35,352 nt of DNA, from NCBI GenBank assembly GCA_009694195.1, contig SHVQ01000027.1:1-35352 (forward strand), given 5' to 3'. The translations under genes and the position numbers were made by a program. This DNA is from Rhodospirillales bacterium (GTDB lineage: Bacteria > Pseudomonadota > Alphaproteobacteria > Rhodospirillales > SHVQ01). This document shows positions 16,257 through 23,429 of this stretch, piece by piece; within the stretch, counting starts at the first letter, position 1; each line of letters starts with the position of its first letter. Under the pieces are notes generated by a model, which was not told the DNA's origin, did not search any database, and worked only from the letters and a program-made list of their open reading frames with translations.

Positions 16257-17543
16257 ATGAAAACGACCGAGGTCGCCCGCGCCATCGAGAAGCATTTGCC
16301 TCTGGCGGATCGCTTGTTCAAGGAGCTCGAGGCCAAGACGAAGGACGGCGTCGGCATCACCCGCCACGGATACGGCCCCAACGAAAATGTGGCGTACGAG
16401 CTCTTTCAGCAAACCGGGCGGTCGCTCGGCCTGGAAGTCACGAACGATGCCGCGGGTAACCTCTACCTCACGCTGCCGGGGAAGAAGCGGGACGGGACGG
16501 CCGTCATGATCGGCTCCCACATGGACTCCGTTCCTCACGGCGGCAATTTCGACGGTGCGGCGGGAATCGTCGGCGGCATCGTGGCGGCGGCGACGATTCG
16601 CGAGACGGGTCTCACGCCGGATCACGACATCACGGTTATGGGGATCCGGTGCGAGGAAAGCCCTTGGTTCGGAATCGCCTTTGTCGGGAGCAAGCTCGCG
16701 CTCGGCCTGCTTCCGATCGGCGAGATCGACACGCTGAAGCGCTCCGATACCGGCCGGACGCTCGCCCAGCACATGGCGGATATCGGGCTCGATCCGAACG
16801 CGCTCCGGAAGCAAAAGGCGCCGCACCTCGCCGCCAAGCGACTCAAGGGGTACCTCGAGCTTCACATCGAGCAGGGCCCGCTGCTCATCAATCGCGGCAT
16901 CCCGATCGGGATCGCGACGGGGATTCGCGGCTACGTGCGGTGGCCGGAAGCGCGCTGCATCGGGCGCTACGACCACGCCTCGGCCGTTCCGCGCAGCTAC
17001 CGGAGCGATGCCGTGCTGGCGGTCACCGAGCTTCTGCATGGCCTCGATCGCCTGTGGTCCGAGAAGGACGCCGCCAACGCCGACGAGGGTGCCGTTTTCA
17101 CGGTCGGGAAAATGTTCACCGACCCCACGCTCTCGGCGATGAGCAAGGTGCCGGGGGAGGTGAGCTTCACGCTCAACTGCGGAAGCACCGCAACATCGAC
17201 GCTCGATGATTTTCGGCGCTACGTTTACGGCACGGCCAAAACAATTTCCGAACAACGGCGCGTGAGCTTCGACCTCAAGCGGGAGGTGAACAACAATCCA
17301 ACCGTCATGGACCCGGGGCTGCGGCAGAAGGTCGCCGGCGCCGCCAAGGCGTTCGGTATCCCGTCCATCGACATGGCGACCGTCGGACACGACGCCAGCA
17401 TCTTCACGCAGGCGGGCGTGCCCTCGACCGTCATCCTGATGCGCAACGACAAGGGCAGCCACAATCCCGATGAAGAAATGGAGATGTCCGACTTCGCCCT
17501 CGGCACTCAAGTCCTTGCGTGGACGCTCGCCGACATGAAATGA
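16257..17543 (+). CDS. M20C amidohydrolase (hydantoinase/carbamoylase, allantoate amidohydrolase family)
   Basis: 428 residues. Family marks are GSHMDSVPHGGNFDG (metal ligands His88 and Asp99), RCEESPWFG (Glu133/134), LHIEQGP with a ligand His, and the C-terminal GSHNPDEEM with the last ligand His. The usual EEGxRF is EESPWFG, as in several carbamoylases. These enzymes hydrolyse N-carbamoyl-L-amino acids, N-carbamoyl-beta-alanine or allantoate, releasing ammonia and CO2 or urea-type products. A precise substrate cannot be chosen. GTG at 16245 could also start the frame, but GGAGAGG 3 bp before the ATG at 16257 and the absence of homology before it favour ATG. It heads a run with the GST-like and DoeB-like genes (gap of 38 bp to the next). 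Confidence 0.91.
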   Translation: MKTTEVARAIEKHLPLADRLFKELEAKTKDGVGITRHGYGPNENVAYELFQQTGRSLGLEVTNDAAGNLYLTLPGKKRDGTAVMIGSHMDSVPHGGNFDGAAGIVGGIVAAATIRETGLTPDHDITVMGIRCEESPWFGIAFVGSKLALGLLPIGEIDTLKRSDTGRTLAQHMADIGLDPNALRKQKAPHLAAKRLKGYLELHIEQGPLLINRGIPIGIATGIRGYVRWPEARCIGRYDHASAVPRSYRSDAVLAVTELLHGLDRLWSEKDAANADEGAVFTVGKMFTDPTLSAMSKVPGEVSFTLNCGSTATSTLDDFRRYVYGTAKTISEQRRVSFDLKREVNNNPTVMDPGLRQKVAGAAKAFGIPSIDMATVGHDASIFTQAGVPSTVILMRNDKGSHNPDEEMEMSDFALGTQVLAWTLADMK

Positions 17544-17581
17544 CGGCGCTCCGACGCCTGCCGCTTTTCGCGAGGTAGATC

Positions 17582-18226
17582 ATGGCCGATCCCATCGTGT
17601 ACGGTCCGGCCTTCAGCATGAAGCTCCGGTCGGTGCGTCTCGCGCTCGAGTGGAAGAGCGTGCCCTATGCGCTGCGCGACGTCGACGTGCTGGGGGGCGG
17701 CCATCTGAGGCCGGAGCACCTAGCTCGCCATCCGTTCGGAAAGGTGCCCGTCCTCGAGCACGATGGGTTCGTCGTGTACGAGACCCAAGCCATCCTTCGC
17801 TATATCGACGACGCGTTCAAAGGATTGAGCCTGCAGCCTGCCCACATGCGGAGCCGTGCCCGCATGTCGCAGATCATGGGGATCATCGACTTCTACTGCT
17901 ATCCGTCGATGGCGACCTCCATCGTCATGGAGCGCTTTTTCAAGCCTCTGCTCGGCGGCAGCGCGGACGAGAACTTGATCGCGCAAGCGCTTCCGCAGAC
18001 CCAAACCTGCATCGACGTTCTCAACCGCTCGCTCGAGGCCAGCCCTTATCTGGCCGGCAACAGCCCGAGCCTCGCCGACATCTTGCTCGTTCCGATCATC
18101 GATTACTTCCGCCAAACGCCCGAGGGCGCGCACCTTCTTCCGAGCGGCCCGAACCTCGTGCGCTGGTGGGAGCGAATCAGCGAACACCCAGGAATCGAGA
18201 AGACCCGCCCGACGCTCGGGGGCTAA
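17582..18226 (+). CDS. Glutathione S-transferase-like protein
   Basis: 214 residues, normal GST size. The N-terminal thioredoxin-like domain (1-80) has PFGKVPVLEHDGFVVYETQAILRYI, containing the cis-Pro and the Glu-Thr/Ser pair that bind the glutathione gamma-glutamyl group. The all-helical C-terminal domain contains SLADILLVPIIDYF, the N-capping box region. The active-site Ser/Tyr/Cys near residue 10 is unclear (GPAFSMKLRS), so catalytic class cannot be stated. GSTs conjugate, isomerise or reduce electrophiles. In this operon, between two amide hydrolases, it might handle a reactive intermediate, but that is guesswork. Its TAA is directly followed by an ATG of the next frame, showing tight coupling. 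Confidence 0.9.
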   Translation: MADPIVYGPAFSMKLRSVRLALEWKSVPYALRDVDVLGGGHLRPEHLARHPFGKVPVLEHDGFVVYETQAILRYIDDAFKGLSLQPAHMRSRARMSQIMGIIDFYCYPSMATSIVMERFFKPLLGGSADENLIAQALPQTQTCIDVLNRSLEASPYLAGNSPSLADILLVPIIDYFRQTPEGAHLLPSGPNLVRWWERISEHPGIEKTRPTLGG

Positions 18227-18244
18227 ATGGGGAACAAGGGGACA

Positions 18245-19249
18245 ATGACGAAAACAAAGATCTGGACGGAAATCGACTATGACAAAGAAGGGAAACACGT
18301 CGGCTGGCTTCACCTGCCGTACTCGGTGACCCGTTCGGCATACGGCACGATCGCCATGCCGATCGCCGTGATCAAGAACGGCCGCGGACCCACGGCGTTT
18401 CTCATGTCCGGCAATCACGGCGACGAATACGAAGGCCAGGTCGCGCTCTGCAAGCTGATCCGCGATCTCGACCCGGGGGAAATTCAGGGCCGCGTGATCG
18501 TGCTCCCGGCGGCCAATTTTCCCGCCGCCATGGCCGGCGCCCGTGTCTCGCCCTTGGACGGCGGCAACCTCAACCGGTCGTTTCCCGGAAACCCGGAAGG
18601 CAGCCCCACCTTGCAGATCGCCGATTACATCGAGAGCGTCCTGATGCCGATGGCCGACATCTTCCACGATTACCATTCCGGCGGGTCGTCCCTCCAATAC
18701 GTGCCGTTCTGCTCCACCTACCAAGGCACGGAGCCCGGATGGAATGAGCGCGCGGTCGCCGCGCTCAAAGCCTTCGGCGCGCCTGTCGGGCTTGTATGGC
18801 GGAAGATGTCCGACCCCGGGCTTTCCGTCGGCGCCGCGTTTCGCAACAAGGTTGTGGCGCTGGGGGGAGAGTTCGGCGGTGCGGGGACGGTGACGATCTC
18901 CTGCCTGAAGATCGTCGAGCGGGGAATCCGAAACCTGCTCACGCATGTCGGGATTCTGCCCGGCGGCAAGATCGTGCCGCCGGAGAAGCCCATGCGCTTC
19001 GTCGAGGTGATCGACCGGAGCTACTACACGTATGCGCCCGACCAGGGGCTCTTCGAGCCGTTCGTCGAGCTCGGCGACATGGTCGAGAAGGGTCAGGCTT
19101 GCGGCCAGGTGCACTTCGTCGACGATCCGGCGCGAAAGCCGGTGCCCTGCCACTTCAAGAACTCCGGCATCGTGTTCTGCAAGCGGCAGTTCGGCCGCGT
19201 CGAGCGCGGTGACTGCGTCGCCCACTTGGCGACGGACATCAAGCAATAG
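18245..19249 (+). CDS. DoeB-like N-acetyl-diaminobutyrate deacetylase (AstE/AspA superfamily)
   Basis: 334 residues of the succinylglutamate desuccinylase/aspartoacylase fold. The zinc ligands are His58 and Glu61 (GNHGDEYEG) and His144 (FHDYHSGG); NLNRSFPG (108-115) is the substrate-carboxylate motif. The opening DYDKEGKHVGWLHLPYSVTRSAYGTIAMPI and the order of motifs match DoeB/EutE, which removes acetate from N-alpha-acetyl-L-2,4-diaminobutyrate in ectoine breakdown. A related N-acyl-amino-acid substrate is equally possible. The start is taken at 18245, preceded by AAGGGGACA; an in-frame ATG at 18227 abuts the previous stop but lacks a ribosome site. Its canonical partner DoeA is not adjacent, but four DoeA-like M24 genes lie elsewhere in the window. 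It is convergent with the nitrilase, stops 2 bp apart. Confidence 0.88.
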   Translation: MTKTKIWTEIDYDKEGKHVGWLHLPYSVTRSAYGTIAMPIAVIKNGRGPTAFLMSGNHGDEYEGQVALCKLIRDLDPGEIQGRVIVLPAANFPAAMAGARVSPLDGGNLNRSFPGNPEGSPTLQIADYIESVLMPMADIFHDYHSGGSSLQYVPFCSTYQGTEPGWNERAVAALKAFGAPVGLVWRKMSDPGLSVGAAFRNKVVALGGEFGGAGTVTISCLKIVERGIRNLLTHVGILPGGKIVPPEKPMRFVEVIDRSYYTYAPDQGLFEPFVELGDMVEKGQACGQVHFVDDPARKPVPCHFKNSGIVFCKRQFGRVERGDCVAHLATDIKQ

Positions 19250-19251
19250 GC

Positions 19252-20082
19252 TTAGTCGGCGCGGGGGATGTCCTCGGAAGGCGTGCAGATCGGACCATAG
19301 AGGTCTGGCCGGCGGTCGCGGAAATGCGGCCGCATTTGCCGGGCCCGATAGATCTCGTCGCGGTCGAGGGTGGCCGAGACGATCTCTTCCTTGTCTCCGG
19401 TCGCCTGCGTCATGACGGTTCCGTGCGGGTCGACGATCATGCTGGTCCCGCCGAATTTCCAGTTGCCCTCGGTGCCCACCTTGTTGACCGGCGCAAAGAA
19501 GACGCCGTTCTCGAAGGCCCGCGTCATCATCTGTTCACGCCAGCAGTTGCGCATCGGCGCGGCGTAGGGGGCGACAATCAGCTCCGCCCCGTTGATCGCG
19601 GAGCAGCGAACGGTCTCCGGAAAGGCCGCGTCATAGCAGATGACGGCGCCGACACGCCAATCGCCGATCTTGAACACGGGAAAATGAGACCCGTAGCGGA
19701 AATAGAGCTTCTCGAGGCTGCGGACGGCGGCTGGATGGGTCTTCCGGTATTTTCCGATGATGCGCCCATCCGGCCCGATCGCCATCGCGGTGTCGTAGTA
19801 GAGGCCCGGACCTTCCTCTTCGAAGATGGTCGCGATGATGTGGATGCCGTGCCGGCGCGCCTTTTCCTTCATCTTCGTGATCGTGGGGCCGTCGTCGCGC
19901 TCCGCCTCCTTCAAATGCTCCATATCCCAATATTGAAAGACGTAGAGCGTATTGAAGAACTCCGGCATCACCACGAGATCGGGACGCTCGGAGGCGACGG
20001 CCTTGTCGATCAACGAGCACGCCTTAGCGACATTATCGTCGCGGTTGGCCGTGCTGTTCATCTGGATGAGCGACAGCTTCAT
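19252..20082 (-). CDS. Nitrilase-superfamily carbon-nitrogen hydrolase
   Basis: 276 residues. The catalytic triad is clear: Glu41 (MPEFFNT), Lys114 (KYRKTHP) and Cys149 (AVICYDAAFPE). The length and YRKTHP resemble N-carbamoylputrescine amidase or beta-ureidopropionase-type amidases rather than true nitrilases. Such cytosolic enzymes hydrolyse amides or carbamoyl groups to acid (or amine plus CO2) and ammonia. With polyamine-type importers and a carbamoylase nearby, a role in amidated or carbamoylated amine breakdown is reasonable, though not proved. The ATG at 20082 is favoured because the family begins with a KLSLIQMN-type first strand, and AAGGGA lies upstream. It is divergent from the SDR gene at 20222. 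Confidence 0.92.
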   Translation of the reverse strand: MKLSLIQMNSTANRDDNVAKACSLIDKAVASERPDLVVMPEFFNTLYVFQYWDMEHLKEAERDDGPTITKMKEKARRHGIHIIATIFEEEGPGLYYDTAMAIGPDGRIIGKYRKTHPAAVRSLEKLYFRYGSHFPVFKIGDWRVGAVICYDAAFPETVRCSAINGAELIVAPYAAPMRNCWREQMMTRAFENGVFFAPVNKVGTEGNWKFGGTSMIVDPHGTVMTQATGDKEEIVSATLDRDEIYRARQMRPHFRDRRPDLYGPICTPSEDIPRAD

Positions 20083-20221
20083 TGGAATGTCCCTTGGGGT
20101 GGCACAAGCGGCAATTGTCGCCGCCGCGCATCGCCCGTGCAAGGGGGTGCGAAATTCGCGTGGCGCTCATCGGCGCGCGCCACTAGGATCGCGCCGCGGA
20201 TAAGAAGCCGAGGAGAGTGAC

Positions 20222-20986
20222 ATGGGGCAAGTGCTCAAAGGCAAAGTCGCCGTCGTCACGGGCGGAGGATCCGGCATTGGCGAGGCGATCGCGCGCCGGT
20301 TTGCCGAGGAAGGCTGCAAGGTCGTCGTTGCCGGCCGCCGGAAGGCACCGCTCGACCGTGTCGCGAAGGCCATCGGCGGGCGCGCCGTTCCGACGGACGT
20401 CACCGACGAGCGATCGGTCAAGGCCTTGTTCAAGGATTGCGACAAGGCCTACGGCCGCCTCGATGTGCTCGTCGCCAACGCCGGCATCGCCGGGCCCATC
20501 GCGCCTGCGGACGCCCTGAATCTGGAGGAATTCGACGAAACGATCGCCATCAACGTGCGGGGGACGATTCTCTGCATCAAGTACGCCGTGCCGCTGCTCA
20601 AGCGCCAGGGAGGCTCCATCGTCACCATGTCGTCGAAGATGGGCTTCGTCGGCTATCCGAACCGCAGCACCTATACGGCGAGCAAGTTCGCGATCAACGG
20701 GATGACGCTCGCTTGTGCCCAGGAACTCGGCCCCTTCGGTATCCGCGTGAACGCGCTTTGCCCCGGGCACGTGAGGGGCGATCTGATGAAGCGGACGATC
20801 GCCAAGCGGGCGAAGGCCGAAGGCCGCTCGGTCGCGGAGACGATCAAGATCCACTATGAGGACGTGGCGGCGCTTCGCAAATGGGTCGAGCCGGAGGAAG
20901 TCGCGGCCGCCGCGCTCTTCTTGGCCTGCGGCGAATCGAGCGCGATCACCGGCGACCTCTTGAAAGTCGACGCCGGCCGCCTGTAA
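20222..20986 (+). CDS. Short-chain dehydrogenase/reductase (classical SDR)
   Basis: 254 residues, normal for a classical SDR. The Rossmann glycine motif TGGGSGIG (13-20), NAG (86-88), catalytic Ser137/138 (TMSSKMG), Tyr151 and Lys155 (STYTASKFA) are all present, so it should be an active NAD(P)-dependent alcohol/ketone oxidoreductase. The C-terminus is the usual ITGDLLKVDAGRL. Arg39-Arg40 after the second strand (VAGRRK) suggests NADP preference. The substrate is not deducible. GAGGAG lies 7 bp before the ATG, and TAGGAT at 20184-20189 is a possible -10 box. Its stop codon lies in the loop of a 13-bp hairpin (20968-21000). It faces a second SDR gene on the other strand. Confidence 0.93.
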   Translation: MGQVLKGKVAVVTGGGSGIGEAIARRFAEEGCKVVVAGRRKAPLDRVAKAIGGRAVPTDVTDERSVKALFKDCDKAYGRLDVLVANAGIAGPIAPADALNLEEFDETIAINVRGTILCIKYAVPLLKRQGGSIVTMSSKMGFVGYPNRSTYTASKFAINGMTLACAQELGPFGIRVNALCPGHVRGDLMKRTIAKRAKAEGRSVAETIKIHYEDVAALRKWVEPEEVAAAALFLACGESSAITGDLLKVDAGRL

Positions 20987-21000
20987 AGCGGCCGGCGTCG
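20968..21000. terminator. Hairpin overlapping an SDR stop codon
   Basis: A perfect 13-bp stem (arms 20968-20980 and 20988-21000) encloses a 7-nt loop (20981-20987) that contains the TAA stop of the SDR at 20222-20986. Only a short TTGTTA follows on the plus strand. The convergent gene stops 3 bp further on. It probably acts as a terminator or 3'-end barrier between convergent genes. Confidence 0.55.
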
Positions 21001-21003
21001 TTG

Positions 21004-21765
21004 TTACATCCGGCGGTTGACGCCGCCGTCGACCAGCACGTTCTGGCCGGTGATGTAGCCGGCGTCGTCCGAAACGAGAAAGGCGACGGTCTTCGCGACC
21101 TCCTCGATCTTGCCTCGGCGGGAGAGGGGCACGGATTTGACGACCTCGTCCGAGAAGACCCGGTTGTCCATGAAGCCCGGCAGCACGCTGTTGATCCGGA
21201 TGCCGTCGCGCCCGTAGCGGTCGGCATAAAGCTTGGTGAAGGTCAGCGTCGCCATGCGGATGGTGGACCCGGCCGCGTAGGTCAGCCGGGGCTCAAGGGC
21301 GGAGAGACTCGAGATGTTGGCGATCGCCCCCTTCTTCTGCTTGACCATGATCGGGGTCACGGCCCGGCACATCCTCACCACGTTGAGGAAATAGAAATCG
21401 AGCGCCGCGTGCCACTGATCGTCGGGCACGTCGAGGAGGATTCCGTCGAAATCGGGATCGTAGGCCTTCTCGGCACGGACCTTCGTCGAGGGCACGATCA
21501 AACCCTGCATGTTGCCCGTATTGTTGACGAGGGCGTCGATGCGGCCGTACGTGTTCATGGCGAGCTGGACGACGGCCTTGATGTCCTTGGTCTCGAGGAC
21601 GGAGCCGCTCATGCCGACGCCGCCCAACTTCTTGGCAAGATCGACGCTCCGGTTGGACGGCGACATCAGCACCAGTTTGTAGCCGCGTGACGCAAGCTCC
21701 TCGGCGGTGGCCTTGCCCATGCCTTGCCCAGCGGCGGTGACGAGCGCGACTTTTTGTTCAGCCAT
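21004..21765 (-). CDS. SDR-family protein with altered catalytic motif (YxxxS)
   Basis: 253 residues with an intact Rossmann motif TAAGQGMG (10-17), NNTG (81-84) and Ser152/153 (ISSLSA). The catalytic Tyr163 is followed by AAGS, so Ser167 stands where the invariant Lys of YxxxK should be; the codons on the minus strand read TAC GCG GCC GGG TCC. The C-terminus is normal (ITGQNVLVDGGVNRRM). Either the enzyme works with a changed proton relay or it has another role. Some SDRs with FTKLYADRY share this feature as I recall, so it may define a subgroup. GGAGGAG lies 5 bp before the ATG; the frame is open upstream but runs into the next gene. It is 41 bp downstream of the next SDR on the same strand, probably cotranscribed. 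Confidence 0.9.
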   Translation of the reverse strand: MAEQKVALVTAAGQGMGKATAEELASRGYKLVLMSPSNRSVDLAKKLGGVGMSGSVLETKDIKAVVQLAMNTYGRIDALVNNTGNMQGLIVPSTKVRAEKAYDPDFDGILLDVPDDQWHAALDFYFLNVVRMCRAVTPIMVKQKKGAIANISSLSALEPRLTYAAGSTIRMATLTFTKLYADRYGRDGIRINSVLPGFMDNRVFSDEVVKSVPLSRRGKIEEVAKTVAFLVSDDAGYITGQNVLVDGGVNRRM

Positions 21766-21806
21766 GGAAACTCCTCCGGTGTGTGATGGAATTTGCGCGT
21801 CCGGGC

Positions 21807-22565
21807 TCAGTGGAAGTAGGACGCTCCGTTGATGTCGATGGTGGCGCCGGTCGCATGCCGGGCGACACCCGACGCGAGAAAGGCGATGATGGTCGCGACG
21901 TCCTCGGGCTTCGCCATTTCGCCGAGCGGTATGTCGCGCAGCATGGTGTCGAGGCCGCGGCGCTTGATGACGCCCTCCTGCCGCTCGACGCGCACGAACC
22001 CCGGCGCGACGACATAAGCGAGCACCTTGTCTTTCGCGTAGCTCTTCGCGATGGAGCGCGTGAATGCGACGACGCCGCCCTTGGTCGCGGCATAGTGCAT
22101 GAGATGGGCGTCGTCGCCTCGGAACGCGGCTCTGCTCGCGATGTTGATGACGATGCCTCCGCCTTTCTTTTGGAAATGATGGATGGCGTGGCGGCAGAGA
22201 TCGGCAAGCGAAAAAAGATTGATCTGGACGGCATCGCGCCATGTTCGACGCCATGTCGCGTCGTCGTCGTCGATGGTCATCGGCACCACGGCGGCCGCGT
22301 TATTGACGATCACATCGACGTGCCCCTTCCACGCCTCCGCCTGCCGCCACAGACTGTCGGCGCCGCCCTCCGAGCTCAGGTCGGCTCCGATCGCAACGCA
22401 GTTGCCGCCGAACTCCGAGACAACGGCGCCCGCCTCCGCCTTGCCGCGGCCGTAGTGGGCGATGACGCGGGCGCCTTCGCGGGCGAGCGACCGCACGGTG
22501 CTGGCGCCGATGCCGCGCGAAGCGCCCGTGACGAGAACAACCTTGTCCTTGAGGCCGTCGGCCAT
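21807..22565 (-). CDS. Short-chain dehydrogenase/reductase (classical SDR)
   Basis: 252 residues: Rossmann motif TGASRGIG (13-20), NNAA (88-91), Ser144 (NIASRAA), Tyr158 and Lys162 (HYAATKGG), so the catalytic site is intact. The C-terminus (GATIDINGASYFH) is typical of FabG-like reductases. It is an NAD(P)-dependent oxidoreductase of unknown substrate. The start at 22565 is chosen because the Rossmann strand begins seven residues later; the ribosome site is weak (GGGTGGG). It lies 32 bp downstream of the PotC-type permease and upstream of the YxxxS SDR, so permeases and both SDRs could form one minus-strand unit from 24698 to 21004. This links these dehydrogenases to an imported compound, as inference. 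Confidence 0.91.
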   Translation of the reverse strand: MADGLKDKVVLVTGASRGIGASTVRSLAREGARVIAHYGRGKAEAGAVVSEFGGNCVAIGADLSSEGGADSLWRQAEAWKGHVDVIVNNAAAVVPMTIDDDDATWRRTWRDAVQINLFSLADLCRHAIHHFQKKGGGIVINIASRAAFRGDDAHLMHYAATKGGVVAFTRSIAKSYAKDKVLAYVVAPGFVRVERQEGVIKRRGLDTMLRDIPLGEMAKPEDVATIIAFLASGVARHATGATIDINGASYFH

Positions 22566-22597
22566 CGCCCACCCGAATCCCGTTGCTGGAGGCTCGC

Positions 22598-23425
22598 CTA
22601 TTCCTTGAGGCCGCGGAGGCGGAGATTGTATCGCCGGATCGTTTCCATCAGGGTCAACGCGAGCAGGGAGACGAACACAAGGAGACAGGCAACGGAGAGG
22701 ATGGAGGGGTTGATCTGCTCGCGGACGCCGTTCCACATCTGTTTCGGCAACGTGAGCTCGGCCGGGCCCGCGAGGAAGAGCACCACGATCACTTCGTCGA
22801 ACGAGGTGACGAACGCGAAGATCGCGCCGGAGGCCAGTCCCGGCATGATCAGCGGCATCGTGATCTTGCGGAAGACGGTCAACGGATTGGCGCCCAACGT
22901 GGCTCCCGCCCGCGCCTGGTTCTTGTCGAAGTTGACCAAGGTCGCCGTCACCAGCGTGACGACGAAGGGAGTGGCGAGGATGGTGTGGGCGAGCACGATT
23001 CCCCAGACGTTGTTCACCATGTTCACGCGCGCGAAGAAGAAATAGATGCCGACCGAGGTGATGATGATCGGAACGATCAGGGGCGACAGCAGGAGCGCCA
23101 GAATGGCGCCCTTGCCGGGGAAATCCCCGCGGCTCAAGCCGACGGCCGCGAGCGTTCCCAGGACACTCGAAAGGATCGTCGTGCAGATGGCGATGACCGT
23201 GCTGTTATAGGCCGCGAGCCGCCACGCAGGCGACTCGACCATGTGTTCCCACCAGCGGAGCGAAAACTCCTTGATCGGATAGGAGAAATAGGGCTCGGGG
23301 TTGAACGAGAGCGGCAGTACGACCAGCACGGGCGCCACCAGGTAGATGAACACGGCCCAACAAATGCCCCACAGCGTGTAATGCCAGATCCGTTCCGGCC
23401 AGGTGGAATACGGAAACAGTTGCAT
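22598..23425 (-). CDS. ABC transporter inner-membrane permease, PotC type
   Basis: 275 residues with six predicted helices. The EAA-loop motif that contacts the ATPase reads ARAGATLGANPLTVFRKITMPLIMPGL (about 183-209). PVLVVLPLSFNPEPYFSYPIKEFSLRWWE is the normal PotC/YdcV opening. It forms the importer channel with the PotB-type product encoded directly upstream (gap of 4 bp between its stop and this start). TGGGGT upstream and the family N-terminus favour the ATG at 23425 over a longer frame. No ATPase or binding protein is in this operon. It is paralogous to the partial gene at 34593. The substrate is probably polyamine-like or another small organic solute. Confidence 0.92.
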   Translation of the reverse strand: MQLFPYSTWPERIWHYTLWGICWAVFIYLVAPVLVVLPLSFNPEPYFSYPIKEFSLRWWEHMVESPAWRLAAYNSTVIAICTTILSSVLGTLAAVGLSRGDFPGKGAILALLLSPLIVPIIITSVGIYFFFARVNMVNNVWGIVLAHTILATPFVVTLVTATLVNFDKNQARAGATLGANPLTVFRKITMPLIMPGLASGAIFAFVTSFDEVIVVLFLAGPAELTLPKQMWNGVREQINPSILSVACLLVFVSLLALTLMETIRRYNLRLRGLKE

Positions 23426-23429
23426 GGGC

